The notes under the pieces: model-generated
Told to the model about the DNA's origin: nothing
Seen by the model: only the letters and a program-made list of their open reading frames with translations
The model's database searches: none
Position numbers and translations under genes: made by a program
From: Lachnospiraceae bacterium
GTDB lineage: Bacteria; Bacillota; Clostridia; Lachnospirales; Lachnospiraceae
Direction: 5' to 3'
Length of the DNA: 64,000 bases
Assembly: GCA_017940415.1 (NCBI GenBank)
Contig: JAGAYR010000016.1
Coordinates: forward strand, 124,001-188,000
In this document: positions 53,820-62,546 of the stretch, piece by piece
How positions within the stretch are numbered: position 1 is the first letter of the stretch
How the letters are laid out: each line of letters opens with the position of its first letter

Positions 53820-56219
53820 TCATTCATCCATTTTGAAATCATGGCAGGATTCGAGGATGATACTTGAATCTTCCTGAACGAATATTTCAATCGTAACCCT
53901 AACCGCATTTTCATAATCGGGAACGGGACTGTACTTATATACATAACCCGTAGGTGCGGACAGGTATACCTTACCGTCTTCAAACTCAATATTGATAATA
54001 TCCGACCAGACTATCTTCTCGAGTTCATTGTGTTTCTCAAAAGGTTTTACGTGTATACCAAACCAGGCGCTTACATAAGCGGGCGTTATCTGGAACACAT
54101 TGAACTCCTGCCTAGCACTGTCCCAGTTGTATCCGATATTTTCATCAAGATAATCGGCAAAATACTGACTGTCATATCTGGTGAGTTTATAGTTACCGCC
54201 GTCATATTCCACAATGCACAGTCCGTACTGACACATACCGGTGCCGGTTCCTTCACATTCTGCGATCAGGTACTCATCCGTGCCATCCCCGTCCGCATCA
54301 AACTTTTCAATCGTCGGACCGTATGCACCCATGGCAATATCCACAGGTATCTCAATATCACCGTCATAGATCACAGACTTCATTGTCTGATAATCCTGTC
54401 TGAGATATACCGATCCGTCCGAGGAATAATAATCATATACATTTCCTTCGGATTTTTCAGGCACTTCATGTGCTATATACGAATCAAACAGCTGAAGATA
54501 ATCACAAGGCTCGTCGCCAAGCAAAAGTCTTATTGCCAGATGTGGACCTGTTGAATTACCGGTAGATCCGATGGTACCGATAACGTCACCTGCACTTACC
54601 ACATCGTTTACATTTACGCTTACTTCTTCAAGATGACAGTATGTAACCGTAATAAGTCCTGCAGACTCTACTATATAATTTCCGTCCTTATCGTCAAATC
54701 CGGTTTCTGTTATTGTACCGTCAGTAGCCGCATATATGGAATCACCGATTTTTCCTGCGATATCGGTTTCGGGATGATAATTGTCCTCGTCTGTACTGAA
54801 CTGTCTGGTTACCAGATCACTATCCGTAGGCCATACAAAGGTCTGGGATTCCACCTCTACGACATCAGCATCTTCAAGATCTCCCAAAGGATTAACTCCG
54901 AGAACAAACTCCTCTCCGTCTGCAAGCTTTACCATATTGAAATTATCGGAACCTTCTGAAACAAAAAGCAGACTATTCTCCGAGATTTTGAATCTGTTTA
55001 CTCTTTCGGTTCCCGTCATCTCTGCATCATCTGTCATGGTAAGGATTCCTTCTTCAATGGAATATGTTCCTGTACCGATGAAACTGCTGATGGGAGATTC
55101 ATACCATGTATAGGTTCCGTCAGGCAGAAACGAAATACTGAAATTTATCAGTTTATCCGAATCCGTACCATTAATGGTATAAGCGTTTAAGCTGTAGTAA
55201 TATACTCTTTCTTCATCAAATACATGGGGCTCATCCAAAACCGGTATTTCGTTTTCCAAAGGTGCTTCACTCACAGACTCATCCTTCTTAGGATTTGTCA
55301 GGAAGCAAACTGCCAGAACCACACATGCAACAAGTGACGCAATTATGATCCAGAAAGCAGGCTTCTTATAATTAAGTACATTCTTTATACGCATCTTTAC
55401 TCCGGTCTCTCCAAAAGCCACAGGACATGCCGCAATCCTTCTTCTTTGAACGCTACAATTAAGCAGTGCCTGAGAATATGCAGCCATATAATCACTGCTC
55501 TTATCACGGATCACCTTTTCATCACATGCCGATTCTATATCCCTGCGCAAAAGAACATATGCAAACCAGCTCAAAGGATTGAACCAATATACGGCCAGAA
55601 GTGCGTATCCCAAAGGCTTCCATACATAATCGCATCTCTTCAAATGTGCCTTTTCATGAGCCAGAACAAGCTCAAGAGTTTCACTGTCCATTCCGGAAGG
55701 CACATATATAACGGGACGAATTATTCCGAGTATGAAGGGAGATTTTACTTCATCACATTCCATTATTCCTTTTTCAAGAAGTGCGGCTTCCCTTACGCTT
55801 CTTTTGATCTTTGCATAGCTGATAAAAGCATACAAAGCCATAGCTAAGATACCGATTACCCAAACAATACATAAAACCGTTACAACAACCTGCATGGGAT
55901 TTACACTGTTTGCCGCAGCCGGCGCAAATGTCTCTTCCATCACAGGATTAACTGCACTGTTAACCACGTTTATCCCTGTTTCGATATGAGGTGCATCGGT
56001 TGCCTGAATATTCGCGGGTACCACTTCTCCGCTGGGAAGAAGACTCAGTGCACTCTCAAGTGAAAAGGGGACCATAAGCCTTATAGCAACCAACGCCCAC
56101 AGCAGGCATGTAACCCATTTAGGTGCTTTTTTCAAAAGAAGTCTTACTGCTATAACAGCCAGAATCAGCCATGATGCGCTGTAAGACAGATTTAATATTT
56201 TCAGGAAAACTGTGCTCAT
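53820..56219 (-). CDS. BlaR1/MecR1-like M56 metalloprotease fused to a degenerate M23 domain
   Basis: This 799-residue membrane sensor-protease presumably cleaves or inactivates the BlaI-like repressor encoded just upstream. Helices at about 12-52, 110-135 and 200-225 surround the gluzincin motif HEKAH (188-192). A further helix at about 290-307 leads outside. Where BlaR1 has a penicillin-binding sensor, this protein has a beta-rich domain (about 325-445) and then an M23-like module (about 465-585). That module keeps HPETD (482-486) but has HLA (559-561) instead of HLH, so one zinc ligand is missing. A C-terminal part contains an FG-GAP-like DADGDGTDEY. The sensed ligand may be cell-wall peptide rather than beta-lactam, which is inference. 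The start overlaps the blaI stop (ATGA). Confidence 0.88.
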   Translation of the reverse strand: MSTVFLKILNLSYSASWLILAVIAVRLLLKKAPKWVTCLLWALVAIRLMVPFSLESALSLLPSGEVVPANIQATDAPHIETGINVVNSAVNPVMEETFAPAAANSVNPMQVVVTVLCIVWVIGILAMALYAFISYAKIKRSVREAALLEKGIMECDEVKSPFILGIIRPVIYVPSGMDSETLELVLAHEKAHLKRCDYVWKPLGYALLAVYWFNPLSWFAYVLLRRDIESACDEKVIRDKSSDYMAAYSQALLNCSVQRRRIAACPVAFGETGVKMRIKNVLNYKKPAFWIIIASLVACVVLAVCFLTNPKKDESVSEAPLENEIPVLDEPHVFDEERVYYYSLNAYTINGTDSDKLINFSISFLPDGTYTWYESPISSFIGTGTYSIEEGILTMTDDAEMTGTERVNRFKISENSLLFVSEGSDNFNMVKLADGEEFVLGVNPLGDLEDADVVEVESQTFVWPTDSDLVTRQFSTDEDNYHPETDIAGKIGDSIYAATDGTITETGFDDKDGNYIVESAGLITVTYCHLEEVSVNVNDVVSAGDVIGTIGSTGNSTGPHLAIRLLLGDEPCDYLQLFDSYIAHEVPEKSEGNVYDYYSSDGSVYLRQDYQTMKSVIYDGDIEIPVDIAMGAYGPTIEKFDADGDGTDEYLIAECEGTGTGMCQYGLCIVEYDGGNYKLTRYDSQYFADYLDENIGYNWDSARQEFNVFQITPAYVSAWFGIHVKPFEKHNELEKIVWSDIINIEFEDGKVYLSAPTGYVYKYSPVPDYENAVRVTIEIFVQEDSSIILESCHDFKMDE

Positions 56220-56587
56220 TTCTTATTTCCCTTCTTGAACTCATCGATCATCTTCTGTATCTCATCCACTTCCGCATTGGATAATTTCTTACGGGAAGTA
56301 AATGCAGCTATAAATGCGGGAAGAGATCCTTCATATGAATCCTCAACTATCTGCTCGCTCTTGGCAGAATAGAAATCTTCTCGTGTCATAAGGGTGGTGA
56401 CCACTCCGTCCTCATTCTGAAGGAGTCCTTTTTCGCAGAGTTTTCTCAGTACCGTATATGTGGTGGGTTTCTTCCAGCCCAGTTCTTTCTCACAAAGCTT
56501 TACAAGTTCTCCGGATCCGAGAGGCTCATTTGCCCATACGATATCGGCAAATCTCTCCTGTACCGCTCCCAGTTCTATATCTTTCAT
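56216..56587 (-). CDS. BlaI/MecI-family transcriptional repressor
   Basis: This 123-residue winged-helix repressor controls its own operon with the downstream M56 protease. Typical are LGAVQERFADIVWANEPLGSGELVKL and the recognition-helix stretch GWKKPTTYTVLRKLCEKGLL. The C-terminal part provides the dimer interface (SLPAFIAAFTSRKKLSNAEVDEIQKMI). The usual cleavage region lies between them. The ATG at 56587 has CGGAGGCG upstream; the frame extends 23 codons into the operator without reason. A nested palindrome overlaps the -10, giving an obvious autorepression layout. Confidence 0.95.
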   Translation of the reverse strand: MKDIELGAVQERFADIVWANEPLGSGELVKLCEKELGWKKPTTYTVLRKLCEKGLLQNEDGVVTTLMTREDFYSAKSEQIVEDSYEGSLPAFIAAFTSRKKLSNAEVDEIQKMIDEFKKGNKK

Positions 56588-56600
56588 AAAACGCCTCCGT

Positions 56601-56642
56601 GGTTTATCCCTATAAACTAAAATTAGTTTATTCCGATAAACC
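56601..56642. promoter_or_regulatory. Nested 42-bp dyad operator in front of blaI
   Basis: Two perfect inverted repeats share one centre (between 56621 and 56622). The inner arms ATAAACTAA/TTAGTTTAT span 56612-56631, and the outer arms GGTTTATC/GATAAACC span 56601-56608 and 56635-56642. The inner dyad covers the -10 of the blaI promoter. Two concentric sites suggest two dimers or one extended complex of BlaI. Confidence 0.8.
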
Positions 56643-56653
56643 ACATTTGTCAA
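56625..56653 (-). promoter_or_regulatory. blaI-blaR1 promoter
   Basis: TTGACA and TAAACT are 17 bp apart on the minus strand. The -10 lies inside the inner operator arm, so a bound repressor would block RNA polymerase. Confidence 0.7.
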
Positions 56654-56659
56654 CATCGA

Positions 56660-56687
56660 AAAACGGCAGGATTTTTCCTGCCGTTTT
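56660..56687. terminator. Terminator after the cellobiose 2-epimerase gene
   Basis: A 12-bp stem (AAAACGGCAGGA) with a TTTT loop lies 28 bp after the epimerase stop and is followed by T residues on the minus strand. It separates the sugar operon from the blaI promoter. Confidence 0.85.
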
Positions 56688-56714
56688 CATAAGTCTTATA
56701 AAGTGTGATCAATT

Positions 56715-57905
56715 CTATGTCGAATAACCCATTCTTCTGATAACTTCTATACACATTCTTCCGTTGTGATACGGACATTTCCATGGTTCAACTATCGGCA
56801 GGCCGTTTATCGGATTGCCATCCCCATCAACTGCCCAAAACCACTCTGAGCCTTCTCTTTTGTCTACAAGATTATCGAATATAAACTCAAGACAGCTCCT
56901 TGACGCATTCAGATATCTCTCATCAGAATTACCGGATTCATTGTATGCATTTAAAAAACCGACAACTGTTTCAGCCTGAACCCACCAGATTCTTTTTTCA
57001 TCCACTTTTCCGGCCTCGCATTCATTCGGAAGTGAATGCCCGTCGAAAGCCGTATCCAGAATATTTTGTGCCAGGTCTTTTGTTATCCTGTGGATTCTTT
57101 CACCCCACATGCGGTCCGCCTCGTCCAGCGTTTCAACAGCTCTGTCCACCAGCCAAGAAGTTTCTATATCATGTCCGTAGCTGTGAAGATCAATGAGCGA
57201 CTTATAATCATCGTCAAAAAACACTTCCTGTCTGTGAAGCGATCCGTTATATACCTTTTCCGCAAAATCATTCAGAATATCCTTCAGTGCATTTTTGACT
57301 TTGTTGTCATTCCATACACTGTAAAGCCCCGTGTATGCTTCAAGTACATGAAGCAATGTATTCATGGTCCTGTCTGCTATTACGCCATTTTCGGAGAGTT
57401 TATCATTATCTATCTTATGAAAGCTTCGATCCGACGCTTCAAGATAGCCTTTTTCATCTTTGCATTTGGTCTCTATCAGATAAAAAAGTTCCTCCGCCTT
57501 TTCCAAAGCTTTCGGATTCCCGCTTGCTTCATAATAGGAGGACAAAGCATATATTGCAAAAGCCTGATTGTATGTATGCTTCGTAGAATCTTTCACTTTC
57601 CCGTCATATGTTGTTGACCAGAATATTCCCCCGTTTTCCTTATCAAGACAGTGCTTTGTCATATAAGCATAGGCATGGTCCGCTTCATGGAGCAAAGATT
57701 CGTCTTTCAATAACAGATAAGCACTAGAAAAAAACCACAAGATCCTGCTGTTTAATATACAGCCTTTCTCAGCTTTTTTATCGAGCTTAAGGTTATAATC
57801 CAGATATCCGTAATACCCGCCGAATTCATCATCTCTGAGCCCCTTCCAAAAAGGGATAATACAATTTTCGAGATGGTCTTTTACTTTGTTCACCATTGTC
57901 TTCAT
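56715..57905 (-). CDS. Cellobiose 2-epimerase (AGE family)
   Basis: The enzyme converts cellobiose to glucosyl-mannose (and mannobiose to mannosyl-glucose), feeding phosphorolytic mannan or glucan use. It is an alpha/alpha-barrel of 396 residues. The sequence closely follows the Ruminococcus albus enzyme as I recall it: GCILNSRILWFFSSAYL, KHTYNQAFAIYALSSYYEASG, DLHSYGHDIETSWLVDRA and PWKCPYHNGRMCIEVI, with the catalytic His residues in the last two blocks. N-acylglucosamine 2-epimerase is the alternative, less likely given these blocks. It is the last gene of the SBP-permease-permease-epimerase operon. No GH130 phosphorylase is in the window. Confidence 0.9.
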   Translation of the reverse strand: MKTMVNKVKDHLENCIIPFWKGLRDDEFGGYYGYLDYNLKLDKKAEKGCILNSRILWFFSSAYLLLKDESLLHEADHAYAYMTKHCLDKENGGIFWSTTYDGKVKDSTKHTYNQAFAIYALSSYYEASGNPKALEKAEELFYLIETKCKDEKGYLEASDRSFHKIDNDKLSENGVIADRTMNTLLHVLEAYTGLYSVWNDNKVKNALKDILNDFAEKVYNGSLHRQEVFFDDDYKSLIDLHSYGHDIETSWLVDRAVETLDEADRMWGERIHRITKDLAQNILDTAFDGHSLPNECEAGKVDEKRIWWVQAETVVGFLNAYNESGNSDERYLNASRSCLEFIFDNLVDKREGSEWFWAVDGDGNPINGLPIVEPWKCPYHNGRMCIEVIRRMGYST

Positions 57906-57910
57906 CTGTT

Positions 57911-58759
57911 TTATCCCTTAACCGCTCCCACCGTTAGTCCGGAATATATCTGTTTCTGACACAGTACAAACACCAAAAATGCCGGAAGAAGCGATATTAT
58001 AACTCCGGCGCATATAAGATTATATTCACTGCCCAAAGGTCCTACGAAGGTATACAAAGACGTGGCGACCGTGGCATATCTGGTCTTATCCTGGAGATAA
58101 AGGCTGGCGCAGTAATACTCATTGTAGGTTCCCACGCCTTTCAAAATACAGCTGGTGACAATAGCCGGTTTTAACAGAGGAAAAAGAATCTTATAAAATA
58201 TGGTGAAATAGCTTGCTCCGTCTATAATGGCTGATTCGTCGAGTGAATAGCTTATATTCTCAAAGAACTGTATATATATGTAGATCGATATAATATCGGT
58301 CCCGCACATCATGATAATGTAACCCATAAGAGAATTTATGAAACCGAGCTTGTACATGATCTCATATACCGCAATCTGCATTGCAACACCCGGAAGCTGG
58401 GAAGCAAAAAGAAACAGCGCTCTGATTATGGTGTTTCCGAAAAATTTAAATCTATTAAGCACATACGCCAGCTGAGTTCCGATCATTACAGAGAAAAATA
58501 AAACACATACCAGGATGATCAACGAGTTTGCAAAAGCTCTAGCCATGCCGGCTTGTTTAAAGGCTCTCACGAAATTATCAAAATAAAGCCAGTTTTTGGG
58601 CATCGTCATTACATTGGTCGTATGATATTCTTCATCTGTTTTAAACGCGGTAATTACACATGAAATAACCGGGAGCACCGCGCAAAAGGAGAAAAAAACC
58701 AATGACAGATATTTTACAATTGTAAAAATCACTCTTCCGATCTTATCCATCACTCCCAT
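57911..58759 (-). CDS. ABC sugar transporter permease (MalG type)
   Basis: This six-helix inner-membrane permease of 282 residues belongs to the CUT1 oligosaccharide importers. The ATPase-coupling EAA loop reads ESAIIDGASYFTIFYKILFPLLKPAI. The C-terminus SGLTVGAVKG is typical of MalG relatives. GGAGG lies 8 nt before the ATG, and the gene starts 1 nt after the malF stop. No ATPase gene is in the cluster, so a shared MsmK-like ATPase elsewhere is likely. The substrate is probably a beta-linked disaccharide because the epimerase gene follows after 5 bp. Confidence 0.95.
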   Translation of the reverse strand: MGVMDKIGRVIFTIVKYLSLVFFSFCAVLPVISCVITAFKTDEEYHTTNVMTMPKNWLYFDNFVRAFKQAGMARAFANSLIILVCVLFFSVMIGTQLAYVLNRFKFFGNTIIRALFLFASQLPGVAMQIAVYEIMYKLGFINSLMGYIIMMCGTDIISIYIYIQFFENISYSLDESAIIDGASYFTIFYKILFPLLKPAIVTSCILKGVGTYNEYYCASLYLQDKTRYATVATSLYTFVGPLGSEYNLICAGVIISLLPAFLVFVLCQKQIYSGLTVGAVKG

Positions 58760-58760
58760 A

Positions 58761-59759
58761 CTACTTTCCTCCCGCAGCGGATAATCTCTGCTGTCTTTTA
58801 ATACTTCGTTTTATCGCTCTCTGTCTTCTGATCTCTGCCCTCGGATCTTCATCCTCGGAATTTTTAAATACATATTTAAAGAACAGCTTTTGGAAAATAG
58901 TCACCACGAAAATAATAAGAAGCAGAATTATTGCCATAGCGGAAGCCAGTCCGACCTTCTGCTGAGTGTGTGCGATCTCATGCATTACCACAAAATATGT
59001 TCCCGTTCCGTTGGCACCGCTCGTAATAACATAAGGAGGTTCAAATGCACTCAGTGAACCGGTGATCGACAGAATAACATTAAGCGTGATTATCGTTTTT
59101 ATACTGGGGACGATGATGTATTTAAACTGCTGAAATCTGTTTGCTCCGTCAAGCATGGCCGCTTCATATAATTCGGAATCAACTGACATGATAGCCCCGA
59201 TAAATAAAACCATGTTCTGGCCAAAGTATCTCCAGACCGAAGTTCCGACCAGAGAAAAATTATTGATCCTCTGATCTTTCAGCCAATAAGGAAGATCCTC
59301 AAGATTAAATCCGCACCACTGAAGAACAGTGTCAAAAACAAATCCCCTTGTGTAAAAGAATTTGAAAATAAAACCTATTGCAATTCCGTTGATAAGAAAC
59401 GGAAAAAACATAAATCCCTTAAAAATATTACCGCCTTTTACCTTAAAGCTAAGTATTGTTGCCAGATACAGAGCAAGCGACAACTGCACGATCGATCCAA
59501 GCATGTAGTACAGGCTCAGTTTTAATGCATCAAAACAATCGTCTCTCTGAAATACTTTTATATAGTTCTTGAGTCCGACAAATTTGCGGTCTCCGATGTA
59601 TTTCATGTTATAAAAACTGAAACTAAACATTTTGCCAAACGGCAAATATGTAAATACAAACAAAAGAAGAAGAGGAACGACCATAAAGGCAAACATAACA
59701 AGCACCTGCTGCCCATCCCTGCTTTTTATCCATTCTTTAAAAGTTCTCTTTTTTTTCAT
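58761..59759 (-). CDS. ABC sugar transporter permease (MalF type)
   Basis: This is the partner permease, about 332 residues with six helices. Its EAA loop reads LYEAAMLDGANRFQQFKYIIVPSIK. A charged N-terminus (KKKRTFKEWIKSRDGQQ) precedes TM1, and the tail is rich in Arg/Lys. I chose the ATG at 59759, which has GGAG 7 nt upstream; ATG codons at 59804 and 59798 are open but would begin inside the region next to the strong intercistronic hairpin and have no site. It sits between the binding-protein and MalG genes. Confidence 0.93.
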   Translation of the reverse strand: MKKKRTFKEWIKSRDGQQVLVMFAFMVVPLLLLFVFTYLPFGKMFSFSFYNMKYIGDRKFVGLKNYIKVFQRDDCFDALKLSLYYMLGSIVQLSLALYLATILSFKVKGGNIFKGFMFFPFLINGIAIGFIFKFFYTRGFVFDTVLQWCGFNLEDLPYWLKDQRINNFSLVGTSVWRYFGQNMVLFIGAIMSVDSELYEAAMLDGANRFQQFKYIIVPSIKTIITLNVILSITGSLSAFEPPYVITSGANGTGTYFVVMHEIAHTQQKVGLASAMAIILLLIIFVVTIFQKLFFKYVFKNSEDEDPRAEIRRQRAIKRSIKRQQRLSAAGGK

Positions 59760-59808
59760 GCCTGTTCTCCATCCAGGTCGCAAAACCGGTCCGCTCATTT
59801 TCATAAAT

Positions 59809-59841
59809 ATAGCCGGAGAGACTTAAGGACTCTCCGGCTAT
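59809..59841 (-). other. Intercistronic hairpin after the binding-protein gene
   Basis: ATAGCCGGAGAG pairs perfectly with CTCTCCGGCTAT across a 9-nt loop, 13 bp after the stop of the substrate-binding protein. There is no T-run, so it probably protects the 3' end of the binding-protein message and allows excess binding protein over permease, as in maltose-type operons. Confidence 0.75.
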
Positions 59842-59854
59842 GAAGGAAGCATAA

Positions 59855-61255
59855 TTAATAATTAACTTCTATTCCCAGTTCTTCCTGAGCTTCCTGCCAC
59901 TTCTCTGTCCAGTCAGCCATGATCTCATCAAAGGTCTCCGATCCTGTAACACCGGCTTCAACAATTCTCTGAACCTTGTCATTTCCGCCTGCATTGAATG
60001 AGAGCTCTGATTCCGAATTCATATCATTGAGAAGAGTCTCCTCACCCGCAACAGAAGGCTGATCGGCAAGAACTTCACATCCGTCAAATGCTGCATACAT
60101 ATCGGGATTCTGTCCGCCTATTACTACCGTATAACCGCCTTCGTTGTAGCACCAGTTTGATCTTTCAACCATCCACTTTACGAATATAAGAGCAGCAGTC
60201 TTATTTTCATCCGATGAATTAATATTGATACCGTAGTTATAGTCGCCGCCTGCATTTACATACTGCTTACCGTTAACTGTCATAGGGAAAGGCATATATC
60301 CGACATTTTCGGGTGTATCACCTGCTTCCTGCATCTGAGCGTAAGCCCATGATCCGAGAACCATAGTAGCAATTTCACCTCTGTTAAGCATGCCCTTGCA
60401 GCTTTCCCAGTCTGTCGTTGTGTAGTCGTCTTCGATAAGATCCTCAGCGCATGCATCATACAGAATCTTGTAAAGATTGTAGATACCGGTTCCGTCACCG
60501 GGATCTTCAAACGGATTTGCGGTATGTACAAATTTCTGATTAAAGAATGTATTATCTCCGTCAGTTACAATTCCGATATATGCATCCCATGCACCCATAG
60601 TCCATCCGGCAGCATAATTTGTATAAAGAGGAATCGCATCCGTCTTTTCTTTGACAAGTTTAAGGTCAGCAATAAACTCATCGGGTGTTGTGGGAAGCTC
60701 GGTAATACCTGCATCAGCGAAAACTTTCTTGTTGTAAAGGACGCCCTGAGCATTTGCCATATAGGGAATGCCGTAGCAGACATTATTAAACTGCCAGTTA
60801 TCTACAAAGTTCAGTTTTGCAGACAGGTTGTCGAGTGTATCGAGCGGCATGAAGTATGTAGGAAGATCCGACTTATCTACAGCGGGAATGAACATAATGT
60901 CTCCCCAATCACCGGTAGAAAGACGAAGAAGTGAATCCTCTGCATAATCGGTTACCGCCTCGGTGGTTACAGTGATGTTAGGAAATTCCTTATTGAATTC
61001 TGCTATCATAGCAGCCATTGTTCCATCAGCCTCACGATCTGTTTTGTGATGGACGAATTTGATCGAAGCAGTAAAATCACTATAATCATCAAGATTAAGT
61101 GTTGTGTAGGACGGCACTTCCCCTCTTGCCGCATCTGCTTCAACCGGTGTCTGTGATGCCGGGGTGTTTACAGTTTCGGATGTCGCCCCGCACCCCATGG
61201 TCGTAACTGCCATAGCTACTGCAGTTAACAGTGACAATACCTTTTTCTTACTCAT
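59855..61255 (-). CDS. ABC sugar transporter substrate-binding lipoprotein
   Basis: This extracellular solute-binding protein (family 1, about 466 residues) captures an oligosaccharide for the neighbouring permeases. A signal peptide with lipobox TMGC is followed by a Thr/Pro/Ala linker. LRLSTGDWGDIMFIPAV, YGIPYMANAQGVLYNKKVFADAGI and MVLGSWAYAQM are typical of the family. The ATG at 61255 has AAGGAGG 7 nt upstream. It is the first gene of the operon; its promoter is flanked by three TTAGCTAA sites, so expression is under the LacI-type regulator encoded at 61458. Confidence 0.95.
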   Translation of the reverse strand: MSKKKVLSLLTAVAMAVTTMGCGATSETVNTPASQTPVEADAARGEVPSYTTLNLDDYSDFTASIKFVHHKTDREADGTMAAMIAEFNKEFPNITVTTEAVTDYAEDSLLRLSTGDWGDIMFIPAVDKSDLPTYFMPLDTLDNLSAKLNFVDNWQFNNVCYGIPYMANAQGVLYNKKVFADAGITELPTTPDEFIADLKLVKEKTDAIPLYTNYAAGWTMGAWDAYIGIVTDGDNTFFNQKFVHTANPFEDPGDGTGIYNLYKILYDACAEDLIEDDYTTTDWESCKGMLNRGEIATMVLGSWAYAQMQEAGDTPENVGYMPFPMTVNGKQYVNAGGDYNYGININSSDENKTAALIFVKWMVERSNWCYNEGGYTVVIGGQNPDMYAAFDGCEVLADQPSVAGEETLLNDMNSESELSFNAGGNDKVQRIVEAGVTGSETFDEIMADWTEKWQEAQEELGIEVNY

Positions 61256-61283
61256 AATATCCTCCTTGGAAATACACCGTTTT

Positions 61284-61310
61284 TTAGCTAACAAATAATT
61301 TTTTAGCTAA
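61284..61310. promoter_or_regulatory. Two LacI-type operators between promoter and binding-protein gene
   Basis: TTAGCTAA occurs at 61284-61291 and 61303-61310, 19 bp apart, both downstream of the -10. Binding here would block transcription. The same octamer recurs before the -35 and before the lacI-type gene. Confidence 0.75.
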
Positions 61311-61315
61311 TAATA

Positions 61316-61343
61316 ATTATATTTTATTATTCTTGTTAGTCAA
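61316..61343 (-). promoter_or_regulatory. Promoter of the sugar ABC-epimerase operon
   Basis: TTGACT-N16-TATAAT on the minus strand, about 60 bp before the binding-protein start, with operator octamers on both sides. Confidence 0.7.
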
Positions 61344-61346
61344 GTA

Positions 61347-61354
61347 TTAGCTAA
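61347..61354. promoter_or_regulatory. Upstream LacI-type operator
   Basis: A third TTAGCTAA lies 3 bp before the -35. Its spacing of 44 bp from the nearest downstream site is compatible with looping by a tetrameric or multi-dimer repressor. Confidence 0.65.
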
Positions 61355-61457
61355 CGTTTTACCTAAATTCTACCTAACAAACAAAAAGAGCATCTTGCAT
61401 TTGGTTATTATTCCCATCGCAAGACGCTCAAGATTTATAAATATATATATATTACTT

Positions 61458-62474
61458 TTAGCGTATTTTTTTCACACTGTCTCTTTCAATAAGTTCGCCT
61501 TCTACTATGCTCAGTCCTCCTCTGTACGGTTCACCCCGCAGCGTATGAATTATTCTTTTTACGGTTCTGCGGACCATTTCATCCATATCAACTTTATAAG
61601 TTGTTATTCCCAAATCCTCTCCGCCCCCCGAATATACAAAATCGTCGTATCCGACAACCGATATATCCTGAGGAACTTTATAACCTTTTTCCTTCAGATA
61701 ATTTATAAAACGAACCGCAGAGATATCGCAGTTACAAACAAATGCCGTGGGCATCTTTTTAGGAAGCTTGACGTATTTTTCCACATCTATGCTGCCCCTG
61801 CCCAGTCCTCTGTCATCCAAAACCCACTCCGGCTTGACCGAAAGACCGTGCTCCATAAGTGCTCTGGTATATCCCAGATATCTGTCCGTGATAGACGGTG
61901 TGGCCAGTACGGTTCCGACATACCCTATATCTTTGTGACCGTTATCAAAAAGATAACTTGTCAGAATATATGCTCCGTAATAGCTTCCGGAAATAACCGA
62001 ATCCTTTTGATACTTTTTGTCCGAAAAATCCATATAGAATGTCGGGGTTAAAAGCTTTTCATCCAGCATCAAAAGATAGTTCTCGTTCAGAGCACCCATT
62101 ATAACCACCGCATCCACATTTCCGTCACCGATCAGTTTGGGATATACAAGATCGTTTTCATCATCATCGCTTAACTCTTCAAGCATTGTAAAACAGCCCG
62201 TTCTGGCAGCCCTGGAAGAAAAAATCTGATACATGCGTCCATAAAAAGAATCTGCACTCTCGAGATATCTTGCGGCTATAAGCACTCCGATCTTAAAGCT
62301 CTCATTTTCTTTGGATTGAAATGACTTTTGATAGCCTCTCTCTTCGGCAATATCCATAATGCGACGGCGCATTTCCTCGCTTACGCCTTTTTGTCCCGAT
62401 AAAGCTTTGGAAACAGTTACCGTACTGATCCCAAGCTCTGCGGCAATATCAGACATTGTGACTTTCTTTGGCAT
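61458..62474 (-). CDS. LacI-family transcriptional regulator
   Basis: This 338-residue sugar-responsive repressor has an N-terminal helix-turn-helix (MSDIAAELGISTVTVSKALSGQKGVSEEMRRRI) with a hinge helix, then a periplasmic-binding-protein-like ligand domain with GYVGTVLATPSITDRYLGYTRAL and VVGYDDFVYSGGGEDLGITT. The ATG at 62474 has GAGGTG upstream; ATG 62495 has none. It is transcribed towards the sugar operon but ends before that operon's promoter. TTAGCTAA also stands in front of its own gene, so it probably represses both. Confidence 0.95.
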   Translation of the reverse strand: MPKKVTMSDIAAELGISTVTVSKALSGQKGVSEEMRRRIMDIAEERGYQKSFQSKENESFKIGVLIAARYLESADSFYGRMYQIFSSRAARTGCFTMLEELSDDDENDLVYPKLIGDGNVDAVVIMGALNENYLLMLDEKLLTPTFYMDFSDKKYQKDSVISGSYYGAYILTSYLFDNGHKDIGYVGTVLATPSITDRYLGYTRALMEHGLSVKPEWVLDDRGLGRGSIDVEKYVKLPKKMPTAFVCNCDISAVRFINYLKEKGYKVPQDISVVGYDDFVYSGGGEDLGITTYKVDMDEMVRRTVKRIIHTLRGEPYRGGLSIVEGELIERDSVKKIR

Positions 62475-62505
62475 GCATCCCACCTCACATCTCATATTAT
62501 AATAT

Positions 62506-62535
62506 TTAGCTTGATTTTACTCGTTTTTTAGCTAA
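62506..62535. promoter_or_regulatory. LacI-type operators in front of the regulator gene
   Basis: A full TTAGCTAA at 62528-62535 and a near match TTAGCTTG at 62506-62513 flank the likely -35 area; a TATAAT lies near 62496-62501. This suggests autoregulation. Confidence 0.6.
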
Positions 62536-62546
62536 GTCGCAACACA

